A stretch of 50,585 nt of DNA from Gammaproteobacteria bacterium. GTDB lineage: Bacteria > Pseudomonadota > Gammaproteobacteria > Steroidobacterales > Steroidobacteraceae. The notes below the pieces were generated by a model, which saw only the letters and a program-made list of their open reading frames with translations, did no database searches and was not told where the DNA came from. Positions 15,606 through 24,419 of this stretch are shown piece after piece. Every line of letters begins with the position of its first letter. The first letter of the stretch is position 1. The position numbers and the translations under genes were made by a program. Location of the stretch: positions 1 through 50,585 of the forward strand of contig PMMB01000273.1 of the NCBI GenBank assembly GCA_003165495.1, in the 5' to 3' direction.

Positions 15606-18194
15606 TTATTGGAGCGACGCGCTATGTCTGGACTCCAAGCGACGATTGAGCATTTGCTTAACTATCTGTACGAGGATCAAATAGGCGAGCACAATCATAG
15701 ACAAGACGCCAAGAAAGGCCATCGGCAGCGGGACAAATCCCAGAAGCCGGGCAATAGGGCTAAATGGGACGGCCACGGCGAGCAGTACGACACCCAATGA
15801 GCTGACGGCAAGCCACGGACTGCACTTGCTCTTGAAGGGATTGGCACGGGTTCGAATCACGAAGACGACGAGCACTTGGGTGGCGATGGACTCGATAAAC
15901 CAGCCAGTGTGAAATGCCGCCTCGCCAGCGTGAAACGGCCCTATCATGAGATAAAAAGTCAAAAAATCAAAGATCGAGCTGACCGGCCCAATCACCCACA
16001 TGAATCTGCGAATGTACGACATGTCCCATGTTTGCGGATAGCGTAAGGCATCTTCATCGACCGTGTCGAACGGCAACGCCATTTCAGACACGTCATAGAG
16101 CAGATTGTTGAGAAGGATTTGCATGGGCAGCATCGGGAGAAACGGCAACAGCAGGGCGGCGCCCGCCATGCTGAACATGTTGCCGAAATTGGAGCTGGTG
16201 GCCATTAGAATGTATTTCATGACATTACTGAACGTGCGTCGACCTTCGATGACCCCGTCGTGAAGCACCCCCAAATCGCGCTTGAGTAGGACCATCTGGG
16301 CGGCCCCTTTCGCAACGTCCACCGCACTATCCACAGAGATGCCGACATCCGCCGAGTGCAGCGCTGGCGCATCATTGATGCCATCTCCCAGATACCCCAC
16401 CGTGTGACCCCGCAGCTTCAAGGCGCAAATGATTCGGTTTTTCTGCTGGGGCGTGACACGGCAAAAGACGTTAGCGGATTCCGCGCGCGCCCCCAACGCT
16501 AGGTCATCGAGCTCGGCCACCTCTTTGCCGTTCAGGACACCGAGCACCGGTAAACCCACGGCCTCGCAGACGTGACGGGTGACGAGCTCATTGTCGCCTG
16601 TCACAATCTTGACCGTGACACCGTTTTGCATCAGCGCCTGCAAAGAACGCCCGGCGTCGGCCTTCGGCGGATCAAGGAATGCCGCAAATCCTGCAAATAT
16701 CAGCAGCGATTCGTCATTGAGACCCGCGTGTTCCTGTGTTCTAGGCACTTCCCGGTAGCCGACACCGAGCAACCGCAGCCCCTGTATCGCCAACCCATCG
16801 TGAACCTTTTGCAATTGGGCTCTCGCTGCGGCATCCAAGCCCTGAACCGTTCCGCACTCGCTTGAAAGCCAACGGGCGGAGACAGCCAGCACATCTTCCG
16901 GGGCGCCTTTGACGACCAATAGTCGTGTGCTTCCATTGTCAAGCAAGACGGAGACTCGACGTCGCTCGAAATCGAAAGGTACCTCATCGACTTTACGCCA
17001 CGTCGAAACGTCGACCCCCATCTGTGCAAGGATCGCCTCATCGAGCGGACTCTTGAGTCCCGTTTCGAAATAGCTATTGAGGTAGGCGAGATTAAAAACG
17101 CGAGCACTGTCGAGACCTAGGCAACCCACGTGACTCGCAAGCTGGATGGTCGCTTCCGTCAAAGTGCCCGTTTTGTCGGTGCAAAGCACGTCCATGCTAC
17201 CGAGGTTGTGAATGGCCTCGAGCTGTTTGACGATGACCTGCTTTTTAGCCATACGCATCGCGCCGCGCGAAAGCGTGACCGTGACGATCATGGGCAACAG
17301 TTCAGGCGTGAGTCCGACCGCAAGTGCAATGCTAAACAGCAATGATTCAAGTATCGATCGGTGCAGGGACCAGTTGATGACCAAGACGGTGAGCACAAGG
17401 AGTGCGGTCAAGCGCATGATGAGCAGACCGAAATGCCGGATCCCAAGGTCAAAAGCGGTCGGTGGACGCCTCTCTGCAAGGGCGGAAGCGATTTGACCAA
17501 ATTCCGTGATGCTGCCGGTCTGATAGATGAGCACCCGGGCCATGCCGCTGATGACAGAACCGCCGGCGAACACCGAATTGGTCGCTTCATTGAGGTCTGA
17601 TACGATATGAGTCAAATCGCCGGCACGCTTCTCCACGGGGTAGGGCTCCCCCGTGAGCGCCGCCTGGTTAACGAAGAAGTCCTTCGCCTCGAGGATCCGG
17701 CCATCGGCAGGAATGAGGTCTCCGGCGGATAGCTGGATCAGATCACCCGGAACGAGTTCACCGACCGCTATTTCGACGGGCTTGCCACCACGTGTTGCTT
17801 GGACATGGACGGCAATCGATATTCGCAATGCATCGACGACTTTGCCGGCCTGACGCTCCTGCACGAAGTCTAAGCCGACGCTGAGAACGACGATCACGCC
17901 GATAATGAGACAACCTGTCAAATCCCCAGTGATCCCCATCACCGTACTCGCTCCCAACAGGAGCAGCACCAGGGGACTTCTAAAACGCGATAGGAACTGG
18001 ACAATCAGGGGCCGGACGGGCCGGGCGTTGAGCTGATTTGACCCGAACTTGAGGAGCCGCCGCTGGGCCTCATCAGGGGTCAAGCCATCGTGAGCAACAC
18101 CCAGGTCGCTGTCGAGATCCGTTAGCGTTCGGTTCCAAAAGGGTGTTTCGTTTGGCATAGATATCGGGCGCCGGTTGATCGCATTTTCTCGCAT
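15606..18194 (-). CDS. mgtA: Mg2+-importing P-type ATPase
   Basis: An 862-residue P3B-type ATPase of normal length. Visible motifs in order are the cation-ATPase N-domain, the actuator TGEP, the membrane proline motif GLTPELLPM, the phosphorylation site CTDKTGTLT, the nucleotide-domain KGAPEDVL, the IVTGDN motif, and the hinge GDGINDAPAL. The C-terminal helices include the NNLLYDVSEMALPFD stretch typical of MgtA/MgtB. It would import Mg2+ across the inner membrane. Start uncertain: ATG 18194 or ATG 18158, neither with a strong ribosome-binding site. A 45-codon frame ends six bases before ATG 18194, and a BON gene precedes it in the same direction. Confidence 0.95.
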   Translation of the reverse strand: MRENAINRRPISMPNETPFWNRTLTDLDSDLGVAHDGLTPDEAQRRLLKFGSNQLNARPVRPLIVQFLSRFRSPLVLLLLGASTVMGITGDLTGCLIIGVIVVLSVGLDFVQERQAGKVVDALRISIAVHVQATRGGKPVEIAVGELVPGDLIQLSAGDLIPADGRILEAKDFFVNQAALTGEPYPVEKRAGDLTHIVSDLNEATNSVFAGGSVISGMARVLIYQTGSITEFGQIASALAERRPPTAFDLGIRHFGLLIMRLTALLVLTVLVINWSLHRSILESLLFSIALAVGLTPELLPMIVTVTLSRGAMRMAKKQVIVKQLEAIHNLGSMDVLCTDKTGTLTEATIQLASHVGCLGLDSARVFNLAYLNSYFETGLKSPLDEAILAQMGVDVSTWRKVDEVPFDFERRRVSVLLDNGSTRLLVVKGAPEDVLAVSARWLSSECGTVQGLDAAARAQLQKVHDGLAIQGLRLLGVGYREVPRTQEHAGLNDESLLIFAGFAAFLDPPKADAGRSLQALMQNGVTVKIVTGDNELVTRHVCEAVGLPVLGVLNGKEVAELDDLALGARAESANVFCRVTPQQKNRIICALKLRGHTVGYLGDGINDAPALHSADVGISVDSAVDVAKGAAQMVLLKRDLGVLHDGVIEGRRTFSNVMKYILMATSSNFGNMFSMAGAALLLPFLPMLPMQILLNNLLYDVSEMALPFDTVDEDALRYPQTWDMSYIRRFMWVIGPVSSIFDFLTFYLMIGPFHAGEAAFHTGWFIESIATQVLVVFVIRTRANPFKSKCSPWLAVSSLGVVLLAVAVPFSPIARLLGFVPLPMAFLGVLSMIVLAYLILVQIVKQMLNRRLESRHSASLQ

Positions 18195-18200
18195 AGATGT

Positions 18201-18338
18201 TTACACACCAGGGAGCGAGTGGCCCATGCGAAGAATTGCGGAAAGGGCGGCATTGCCGCGAGGCGCGAGCTCTGGCGCCGGCCTGAAGGCCACGAAGGGT
18301 CGCAATATGCCACCGAACACGATTTCTGAGTCGAACAC
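18201..18338 (-). CDS. possible small ORF (leader peptide?) just upstream of mgtA
   Basis: A 45-codon frame starting at GTG 18338 (GAGAGCGGA directly upstream) and ending with TAA six bases before the mgtA ATG at 18194. The product contains LRPFVAFRPAPELAPRG, with four prolines in 17 residues, and shows protein-like composition. It is in frame with the BON gene beyond that gene's TAG stop. It could be a small protein, a leader peptide coupling translation to mgtA, or a lost C-terminal extension of the BON protein. I recognise no family. Known mgtA genes of enterobacteria have a proline-rich leader peptide, but homology cannot be claimed. Confidence 0.35.
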   Translation of the reverse strand: MFDSEIVFGGILRPFVAFRPAPELAPRGNAALSAILRMGHSLPGV

Positions 18339-18374
18339 TCCGCTCTCGTCAAAAATCGCGTTCGGCGCTGGGTA

Positions 18375-19028
18375 CTAGAACTGCAGATACAGCTGATTTT
18401 CGACGTTGCCGACACCCGGCGCTGCCCACGCGGCGAGCGCGGCGTCTTCCCGCTCCTTCCAGGTTCGGACATGTCCCTTCAAAGTCACCGTTGACTCGCT
18501 CACATTGATTTTGATGTCCTTGGTGTCAAAGATCGCTTGGCGCTTGAAGGCATCCTCGATCTTCTGTTTCACGTCGGCTGGCTTGATCGCCGTCGTCACC
18601 CGAATATCGTTGATGATGGCCTTGACGCCCATTAAATTACGGACCGCAGTCTCGGCTGCGGTTTTTTGGAATCCCCACCTCACATCGCCACTGAGCGTCA
18701 CATACGCGTCCTTGACAATGGCTTGTAGCTGCGCGGTGCAGGTCGTCACATCCCATCGCAACGCGTTGGCTGCCGCTTCTGCGATCTCAGTGTCGCTTCG
18801 CGTGCCGGCCCTGTGGATCTTGATCTGGATTTCATTGGCAATCGCTCTCACGCCTTTAACCCGCTTAGTGATGTCCTCCGCCGTCCATTTGCCGCCGTAG
18901 TGTCCCACCTCTCCGGTGAGCGTCACCACGCCTTGGTGAACGACTACGCCTATGGTGCTGTCGTCGATGCTCGGATCCCATTGCAACTCGGATTCCACGT
19001 CTCGACGAATATCTGTATCAGTTTTCAT
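18375..19028 (-). CDS. triple-BON-domain protein
   Basis: A 217-residue protein made of three BON domains (about 3-70, 78-148 and 150-216), each with a conserved glycine pattern such as GVVTLTGEV, AYVTLSGDVRWGF and STVTLKGHV. There is no signal peptide, unlike OsmY, so it is probably cytoplasmic. BON domains are thought to bind membranes or ligands under osmotic and other stress. ATG 19028 is preferred over 19034 because AAGGAA is then correctly spaced. The paralogue at 43767-44417 shares the same three-domain design and the opening MKTDTxIRRDVESELQWDPS. It probably forms a transcription unit with mgtA. Confidence 0.9.
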   Translation of the reverse strand: MKTDTDIRRDVESELQWDPSIDDSTIGVVVHQGVVTLTGEVGHYGGKWTAEDITKRVKGVRAIANEIQIKIHRAGTRSDTEIAEAAANALRWDVTTCTAQLQAIVKDAYVTLSGDVRWGFQKTAAETAVRNLMGVKAIINDIRVTTAIKPADVKQKIEDAFKRQAIFDTKDIKINVSESTVTLKGHVRTWKEREDAALAAWAAPGVGNVENQLYLQF

Positions 19029-19402
19029 TTCCATTTCCTTCGGTTAAATAAGTTCTATTTTCTTCGCAATGTCCATCACAGGTGGTTAGGCGATTCCCGA
19101 GACGCAGCCCAGAGTCGCGAAACATTCGATGAATCTCCCAATGGTCCGTGCGGATTGCGACATTGACTGTAGCGCGCGGTCGCCACCCTCACTATTCGCG
19201 AATACCCTTATCGAATGAGTTGATTCCCTCATGCTTGGGTCGCCCTCGAGTCGTTTTCGACTGGAATCCGTGCGCGCACGCGGACCCACCTCCAGCGCCC
19301 GATGAGGCACGAATATCAGCAGGCCCACCGCAGCAAGTCTTACAAGTCCGCAGCCGGCAGGCTGCGCGAAGCTACAAAACCAACAGCGGGTACGCGGTCG
19401 CT
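19029..19402. other. intergenic stretch with one hairpin
   Basis: No gene recognised. A perfect 7-base stem CGCAGCC/GGCTGCG with loop GGCA lies at 19349-19366, about 37 bases after the stop of the flavoprotein gene; there is no T-tract, so terminator function is only a possibility. Confidence 0.4.
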
Positions 19403-19987
19403 TTAACGAGCTTTTCTCGCGTATTGGCCGATGCGCTCCAACCACCGAATGTGATGTTCGGTTGACGCGACGCCGACCATGCCGATGACAGAGCTGCGTA
19501 TCGGACCCATACCGCAAAATGAAAGCACATTGCGCTTCAGGCACTTAAGACTATGCGCACGGTAATACCAACGATAGGCGAGAGCGGGCATCCCCATAGT
19601 CACGATAACGCGTACCGACTTGCTGCGAAGCCGCTTCTTAGTTACACCGTGATCCGGCATTTCAAGCACAAAGCGGGGCCGAAGGACCTGCTCTAACAGA
19701 CCTTTTAATAGGGCGGGCATGGACCCCAACCACAATGGAAAGACGACAACTAGATGGTCGCACCAAGCTAAATCGTCTTGAATCCTCGCAACCGTCTCGC
19801 AGGTGGCAATTGATTCGTATTCGGATTTCGTGCGTAACGCGGGAAACGTAAGATTTGCCAGGATAACGGTGCGAACCTCATGGCCGACGCTCATCGCCTC
19901 CTTGGCGTAAGCAGCGGCAAGGGCGTGAACGTACCGCTGCGGCGCTGGGTCTGGATGTCCATCGATAATCAGTACGCGTCTGTTCAT
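19403..19987 (-). CDS. flavodoxin-fold NAD(P)H oxidoreductase (quinone-reductase/MdaB-like)
   Basis: A 194-residue protein of the flavodoxin_2 family. It begins MNRRVLIIDGHPDP, with the flavin-phosphate loop, and carries the family segment HLVVVFPLWLGSMPALLKG near residue 80-100, which borders the FMN/FAD site. Such enzymes reduce quinones or other electrophiles by two electrons using NAD(P)H. The last third is shorter and more basic than in classical MdaB. Monocistronic; a 374-base gap follows and a 530-base gap with a BON relic precedes it. Confidence 0.8.
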   Translation of the reverse strand: MNRRVLIIDGHPDPAPQRYVHALAAAYAKEAMSVGHEVRTVILANLTFPALRTKSEYESIATCETVARIQDDLAWCDHLVVVFPLWLGSMPALLKGLLEQVLRPRFVLEMPDHGVTKKRLRSKSVRVIVTMGMPALAYRWYYRAHSLKCLKRNVLSFCGMGPIRSSVIGMVGVASTEHHIRWLERIGQYARKAR

Positions 19988-20158
19988 GGAAGCCCATCAT
20001 CGTGGACCTATTGTCGCGGCACATCGGGGGATTCCCAATTGATTTAGGGGATATTCACGAGGTGCTAGAACTGCAAATGGTCTCCTATTGAAGTACCATC
20101 AACGTGGTCGTCTTAACGACTTACTGTCGGGTGCGTCCCTGCGAAGCGACGCAAATAA

Positions 20159-20285
20159 CTAGAGTTCGAGATACAGCTCTACGGGTGGCTGCTTGCGCTC
20201 CCAATACCAGGTTGGTGGCTCGCCTCCGAGGAGCGCATGCCAGCACATCTGTTTGGAATCCCCACACTGCCGCCGTGGTATTACC
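20159..20285 (-). pseudogene. probable relic of a third BON-domain gene
   Basis: Inside the 534-base gap 19988-20521 three short matches occur in the same order as in the BON gene at 18375-19028, with internal deletions. The stop-codon end (20159-20177) shares AGATACAGCT, then a CCAGGTT stretch follows near 20200, then TTTGGAATCCCCAC at 20252-20265. In translation the end reads VELYLEL beside VENQLYLQF of the intact gene, and WGFQ is kept. Too degraded to be made. Nothing else recognised in the gap, although the frame at 20337-20450 reads YVLVVDEGRIADHRTGVVEA, which I cannot place. Confidence 0.4.
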
Positions 20286-20521
20286 AAGAGTCGGCATAAC
20301 AATCGACCGCCATTTAAATGAGCGGAGCGCGTTTTATTACGGAGCAAGCTGGTGATCTCGGTCCATAGACACCTTGACAGCCTCGACAACACCAGTTCTG
20401 TGGTCCGCAATCCGCCCTTCGTCGACTACAAGTACATAGGGGATTTGCACGCAACGTTTCGGTATCACCGTATTGGCAGTTGAGCACGGCTTGCGTCCAA
20501 TGTGAGTGAGGGTCCTTGAAA

Positions 20522-21280
20522 ATGACAAAGATCGACTTTGAGAATGGCCGTGCAGAAATGGTTGACCGTTATATCGCGCATCGCGGCGTACGGTCGGCGC
20601 TGGTTCTTGCAGCCATGCGCAGCGTGCCTCGCGAAAGGTTTCTGCCGGAGGATCTGAGGGAATTTGCCTACGAGGATGCACCCCTTCCCATTGCCGAAGG
20701 GCAGACGATTTCCCAGCCGTATATCGTCGCCATGATGACCGAAGCGTTGGAACTTGCGGGCGGCGAGAAGGTGTTGGAGATCGGCACAGGGTCTGGTTAT
20801 GCCGCGGCGGTACTATCAGGAATTGCGAAGGATGTTTACACGGTCGAGCGCATTGGTCAGCTAGCAGAGAAATCGGCCGCGACACTGGCAAGGCTGGGCT
20901 ATGGGAACGTCCACGTGCTGCACGGCGACGGAACGCGCGGCTGGCCCGATCATGCTCCCTACGATGCCATCATCGTCGCGGCCGGCGGACCTCAAGTCCC
21001 TGAATCCCTGAAGGCGCAACTCAAAATCGGCGGTCGTCTGGTGATCCCGGTCGGAGCGGATCGGAGCTTGCAGGAGTTAGTGCGCGTAACGCGTGTAGCG
21101 GAGGACGAATACGCCACGACGGAGCTCGCGGATGTGCGATTCGTTCCTTTGGTGGGTGCGGAAGGCTGGATCGCGCACGAGCGAAGAATCAGCGACACAC
21201 CAGCGCCCGCTCCACCGTGCAAGAGTGCGCGCGCCTGGCGCGCGACGCAGGTGTCACCTGGCCGCTGTCGCCGGCAATAG
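20522..21280 (+). CDS. pcm: protein-L-isoaspartate O-methyltransferase
   Basis: A 252-residue protein whose first 215 residues fit the PCMT family, which methylates L-isoaspartyl residues with S-adenosylmethionine to start their repair. Visible are ISQPYIVAMMTEALEL, the SAM-binding motif VLEIGTGSGYAAAVLS (about residue 82) and the GGRLVIPVG strand. Family members often continue into further sequence, here after FVPLVGAEGW. The last 35 residues are instead Pro/Ala/Arg rich and coincide with an IS21-like relic in another frame, so the C-terminus is probably truncated and replaced. ATG 20522 is used; TTG 20516 is an alternative. Confidence 0.85.
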   Translation: MTKIDFENGRAEMVDRYIAHRGVRSALVLAAMRSVPRERFLPEDLREFAYEDAPLPIAEGQTISQPYIVAMMTEALELAGGEKVLEIGTGSGYAAAVLSGIAKDVYTVERIGQLAEKSAATLARLGYGNVHVLHGDGTRGWPDHAPYDAIIVAAGGPQVPESLKAQLKIGGRLVIPVGADRSLQELVRVTRVAEDEYATTELADVRFVPLVGAEGWIAHERRISDTPAPAPPCKSARAWRATQVSPGRCRRQ

Positions 21281-21310
21281 ACGAAGCGGCGCCGCACCGG
21301 AGGCTGTACA
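21190..21310 (+). pseudogene. possible fragment of an IS21-family istA transposase gene
   Basis: A frame overlapping the end of pcm reads HTSARSTVQECARLA then AGVTWPLSPAIDEAA, matching the helix-turn-helix and AGLxWPLP segment found near the N-terminus of IS21 IstA proteins. Only about 40 codons are recognisable; no terminal repeats, istB or catalytic DDE region follow. The rest of the gap to 21662 shows no recognisable gene. It may mark the event that truncated pcm. Confidence 0.4.
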
Positions 21311-21662
21311 AGCGTGTAGTGCCCCTGTCGCGAGCACCGCGACCGGATTTCGCCTGTCGTCACGCGGAGCCTCGTTCATTACCGCGTCACCACCGGCCCG
21401 GCACCATCCGGAACGATGGCCCCTCATGACCGGAATACGCAGGCCAGGCTTGGTGTGCGAGGAGGCAATCTCTTCACGCATATCACGAATCCGGTTTTTG
21501 CAGGTCAGCCATTTACCATGGCTGCAATGCCGGACCCTGCACCCAAATTCGCATTGCGAGAGATCAGAGGGCACTGCCGCGATAAAGGGCCCCGTCCATA
21601 CGCTTTTGAACCATCTGAATCGCATTCCTATCGGGCAATGGGGTGCTTGCGAAATCTCGGTC

Positions 21663-22400
21663 TCAGGTATGTGGCAGACCAAGATAGCCCGTGGGAAAAG
21701 GCATCAGGCGATCGGTTTCCTTCCTTACCACGGTGTAACACTCGCAGCAGAGCTTCTCCAGGGTGGGCCGGTCCAGCACCGTGATCTGGCCGCGGACATA
21801 TTCGATCGCACCCTGCTTCTGCAACTTGCCGGCGGCCTCGGTGATGCCTTCGCGGCGCACACCGAGCATGTTAGCCATCAGTTCCTGAGTCATCGTCAGT
21901 CGGTTGCTCGGCAGGCGGTCCAGACAAAGCAGGAGCCAGCGACACAGCTGTTGGTCAATCGAGTGGTGCCGGTTGCAGACCGCCGTCTGTGTCATCTGAG
22001 TGATCAAGACTTGCGTGTAGCGCAGCAACAGGATTTGCATTTCGCCGTGGCGATGGAGCTCATCCTTGAACTGCTGGCCCAGCAGCCGGTAGGCGCAGCC
22101 GGCGCTCTGCACAACCGCCTCACTCGAAGTGCTTTCGCCGCCCATGAACAATGCGACTCCGATAAAGCCCTCGTTGCCCACCACTGAGACTTCCGCCGAT
22201 GCGCCATTTTCCATCCGATACAGCAGCGAGACGATGGAGTCGATAGGAAAATAAACGTAACGTAGAATATCTCCGGATTCATACAAGACCTTGCCGAACG
22301 GCAACTCCACCAACTCGAGATGTGGGACTAGACGGTTCTGCACGTCGGCTGGCAACGCAGCCAGAAGATGGTTTTGCTGCGGCTTATGTTCCTCGGTCAT
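21663..22400 (-). CDS. Crp/Fnr-family transcriptional regulator (copy 1)
   Basis: A 245-residue regulator with an N-terminal cNMP-binding-like beta barrel (about 15-130), a dimerisation helix, and a C-terminal winged helix with recognition segment MANMLGVRREGITEAAGKL (about 185-205). It lacks the N-terminal cysteine cluster of Fnr and the cAMP-contact residues of Crp, so the signal is unknown. It shares with the other copies of this window the pattern CNRHHSIDQQLCRWLL and a C-terminal CECY. ATG 22400 has no strong ribosome-binding site. It lies downstream of, and in the same direction as, the cytochrome gene. Confidence 0.92.
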   Translation of the reverse strand: MTEEHKPQQNHLLAALPADVQNRLVPHLELVELPFGKVLYESGDILRYVYFPIDSIVSLLYRMENGASAEVSVVGNEGFIGVALFMGGESTSSEAVVQSAGCAYRLLGQQFKDELHRHGEMQILLLRYTQVLITQMTQTAVCNRHHSIDQQLCRWLLLCLDRLPSNRLTMTQELMANMLGVRREGITEAAGKLQKQGAIEYVRGQITVLDRPTLEKLCCECYTVVRKETDRLMPFPTGYLGLPHT

Positions 22401-22579
22401 AGGTGATCTGCACTCAAACCGTAAAGGGGTCCGTCGGATATTTATGCCAAGACTTCGTCATCTGTCGCCTCGTCCACGTTTCTCTAGTACCGCGCGCGCT
22501 TAATCTTCGTGCGACTTCAATCGATTCCGACGCGAGATCAGCCGACGGCAGACCGACCCACATCTCTGATGCCCAGCTG

Positions 22580-23242
22580 TTATTTCCCCGCTCCATCGAG
22601 ACGGTTGGTATCGAGCAACGCTTCTGAATTGCCGAGACGCGAGATGTAATCAGCGAGTGCGTCTTTTTCCTGAGGCCGCATACCCCGAAGTGCACTCGTC
22701 ATTTCGGGCGGTGCGAGGTCCTTATGCAGACCCGCCGCCGCCTCGATCTGTCGTCTCAAATAGGGATAATGTTGTCCGGCTATGCGTGGTGCTCGGTTGC
22801 CATGCTCACCTCGGCCATCGATACCGTGACAAGCGGCGCAGATGTGCGCGTACAGCTCTTGTCCTATACGGAGGTGCTCGCCCGAGCCACTCACAGGATT
22901 AGGGTTCGCATCCAGACCCGCAAGATAGTTAGCCAGCGCGACGATGTTATCTTGATTGCTGAACGTCGAATGCGCCGCCACGACTTGCATTGCCGTATCT
23001 ACACGCGCTCCCGATCGGAACACCGCCAGCTGTTTTTCCAAATAACGCTCTTGCTGGCCGGCAAGGCTCGGGATGTCACCATCCGGCGAGCCCCAGGCGT
23101 TGGGTTGATGGCAGACCACGCAAGGAGCATAGAGCCGGTATCCGTTCGAAGGCGCGGGTGCCGCGTGCGCTACACCCCAGACTGCTAAAGTCAGCGCAGC
23201 CTGAAATAACCGAGCCCGAACTTGTGGATATAGGCTTTGCAC
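22580..23242 (-). CDS. periplasmic diheme cytochrome c (c4-like)
   Basis: A 220-residue protein with a signal peptide ending about GVAHA (residue 27) and two class-I haem sites, CVVCH (about 41) and CAACH (about 135). The two domains repeat the c4 pattern (PSLAGQQERYLEKQL and PRIAGQHYPYLRRQI). c4-type cytochromes carry electrons in the periplasm to terminal oxidases or other acceptors. The start is GTG at 23242 and is uncertain; the sequence upstream is AT-poor without a clear ribosome-binding site. A second diheme cytochrome lies at 41699-42415. Confidence 0.9.
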   Translation of the reverse strand: MQSLYPQVRARLFQAALTLAVWGVAHAAPAPSNGYRLYAPCVVCHQPNAWGSPDGDIPSLAGQQERYLEKQLAVFRSGARVDTAMQVVAAHSTFSNQDNIVALANYLAGLDANPNPVSGSGEHLRIGQELYAHICAACHGIDGRGEHGNRAPRIAGQHYPYLRRQIEAAAGLHKDLAPPEMTSALRGMRPQEKDALADYISRLGNSEALLDTNRLDGAGK

Positions 23243-23465
23243 AGAAACAGCTTAACCGTACCACTAGTTACTGCACTCAGGGGAACTACCTATCGAGTCG
23301 TCCGAAATTTCGGACATCCTGCGGAACCAGCGTATCGACAGGTCGCCGCTTGAGCGAATGTTGTCGGGGTATTTGGACAGTTGATTGGGGCCAGCCCGCA
23401 CCTTCTAGGCAGTGCGACCGATCAGAAATAAGCCGACTGAGTCGAAGTCGAATCCGCGCTATCAA

Positions 23466-23489
23466 CCTATGTACGGTATAGTACATAGG
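23466..23489. promoter_or_regulatory. perfect 9-base inverted repeat, candidate operator
   Basis: CCTATGTAC, six bases (GGTATA), then GTACATAGG. The palindrome lies 79-102 bases before the GTG of the Crp/Fnr gene at 23568, inside the 325-base gap 23243-23567. Its two-fold symmetry is what a dimeric regulator would need; it is not a match to the TTGAT-N4-ATCAA Fnr box. No other site was recognised in this gap. Confidence 0.45.
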
Positions 23490-23567
23490 AGTTACGCATG
23501 TTCACGTATCCAAGCAGACCCAACACTCGACTATTGTGGGAGCCACTTCGCTGTAAGAGAAAATTCG

Positions 23568-24419
23568 GTGTCCGCAAACTTCACCTCCACGCCTCAAAAC
23601 ACGCTGCTAGCGACGCTTCCAGCGACGGAATGGGGCCGGGCGGGGCAGCATTTCAAACCGATTTTCATGCCGCTCGGCGCCGTGCTCTATGAGCCCGCGA
23701 CGGCCGTTAATCATATATATTTTCCGACGACATCGGTCACTTCTATCTCGTGCGTGATGAACGACGGTCGGGCGGACGCACTTACCCTCATAGGCCGGGA
23801 AGGCTTCGTGGGTGTCGAGCTCTTGCTGGGCAGCGGCTCGGCGCCGTGCCGTGCCGTGGTACTGAGCGAGGGCTGGGCGTATCGAATCAAGCGCGAATTT
23901 CTCAACGAGGAGTGCGAGCGGGGCGGCTCGATGCGCAGTGTATTGCTGCGATATGCGCAGTCTTACATCACGCAAGTGACGCAAACAACCGTGTGCAATC
24001 AGCACCACTCCATCGATCAACAATTGTGTCGTTGGCTGCTCATGTTTTTAGATTGCCAGGCATCGAACGAATTGCCCTTGACCCACGAACACATCGCCGA
24101 GCTAATGGGTGTCCGCCGCGCAAGCGTGACGGAGGCGGCCCGCAGGCTTAAGATCGCCAGATACATCCGCTACCACCGCGGCCACTTTTTCGTGGTCGAT
24201 CGCACGGGTCTGGAAGCCCGGTCATGCGAATGCTATGGGATTGCCAAGCGGGAAACGGAGCGTCTCCTGCAGATGTCTCAACAAACTGTCAAGGAGCGGC
24301 AACTCCGCCAGCTGTCGACCGAGTCAACACCGGGCGTTCAGGGCCCTCCGGGGCGCACGCGTCGCCAAATTTTGCCTAAAGGAGAGGTACCATGCTGTGA
24401 CTCGCCCGTTGGTTGCTGA
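23568..24419 (+). CDS. Crp/Fnr-family transcriptional regulator (copy 2)
   Basis: A 283-residue regulator with the cNMP-binding-like barrel (about 15-130) and a C-terminal winged helix with IAELMGVRRASVTEAARRL. It shares CNQHHSIDQQLCRWLL and CECYG with copy 1. GTG 23568 (AAGAGA upstream) is chosen because homology begins there; the open frame extends back to 23412 through the inverted repeat and is probably untranslated. After CECYGIAKRETERLL it has about 48 extra residues rich in Gln, Arg and Pro that copy 1 lacks and that run into the following relic, so the natural stop may have been lost. Confidence 0.88.
   Translation: MSANFTSTPQNTLLATLPATEWGRAGQHFKPIFMPLGAVLYEPATAVNHIYFPTTSVTSISCVMNDGRADALTLIGREGFVGVELLLGSGSAPCRAVVLSEGWAYRIKREFLNEECERGGSMRSVLLRYAQSYITQVTQTTVCNQHHSIDQQLCRWLLMFLDCQASNELPLTHEHIAELMGVRRASVTEAARRLKIARYIRYHRGHFFVVDRTGLEARSCECYGIAKRETERLLQMSQQTVKERQLRQLSTESTPGVQGPPGRTRRQILPKGEVPCCDSPVGC

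Noticed and set aside
20337..20450. Minus-strand frame reading YVLVVDEGRIADHRTGVVEA
   Set aside because: Looks protein-like but could not be linked to a family, has no start signal and lies beside a relic; not called as a gene.
21132..22187. 351-codon open frame on the plus strand
   Set aside because: Runs from the pcm end antisense through Crp/Fnr copy 1; no coherent domain.
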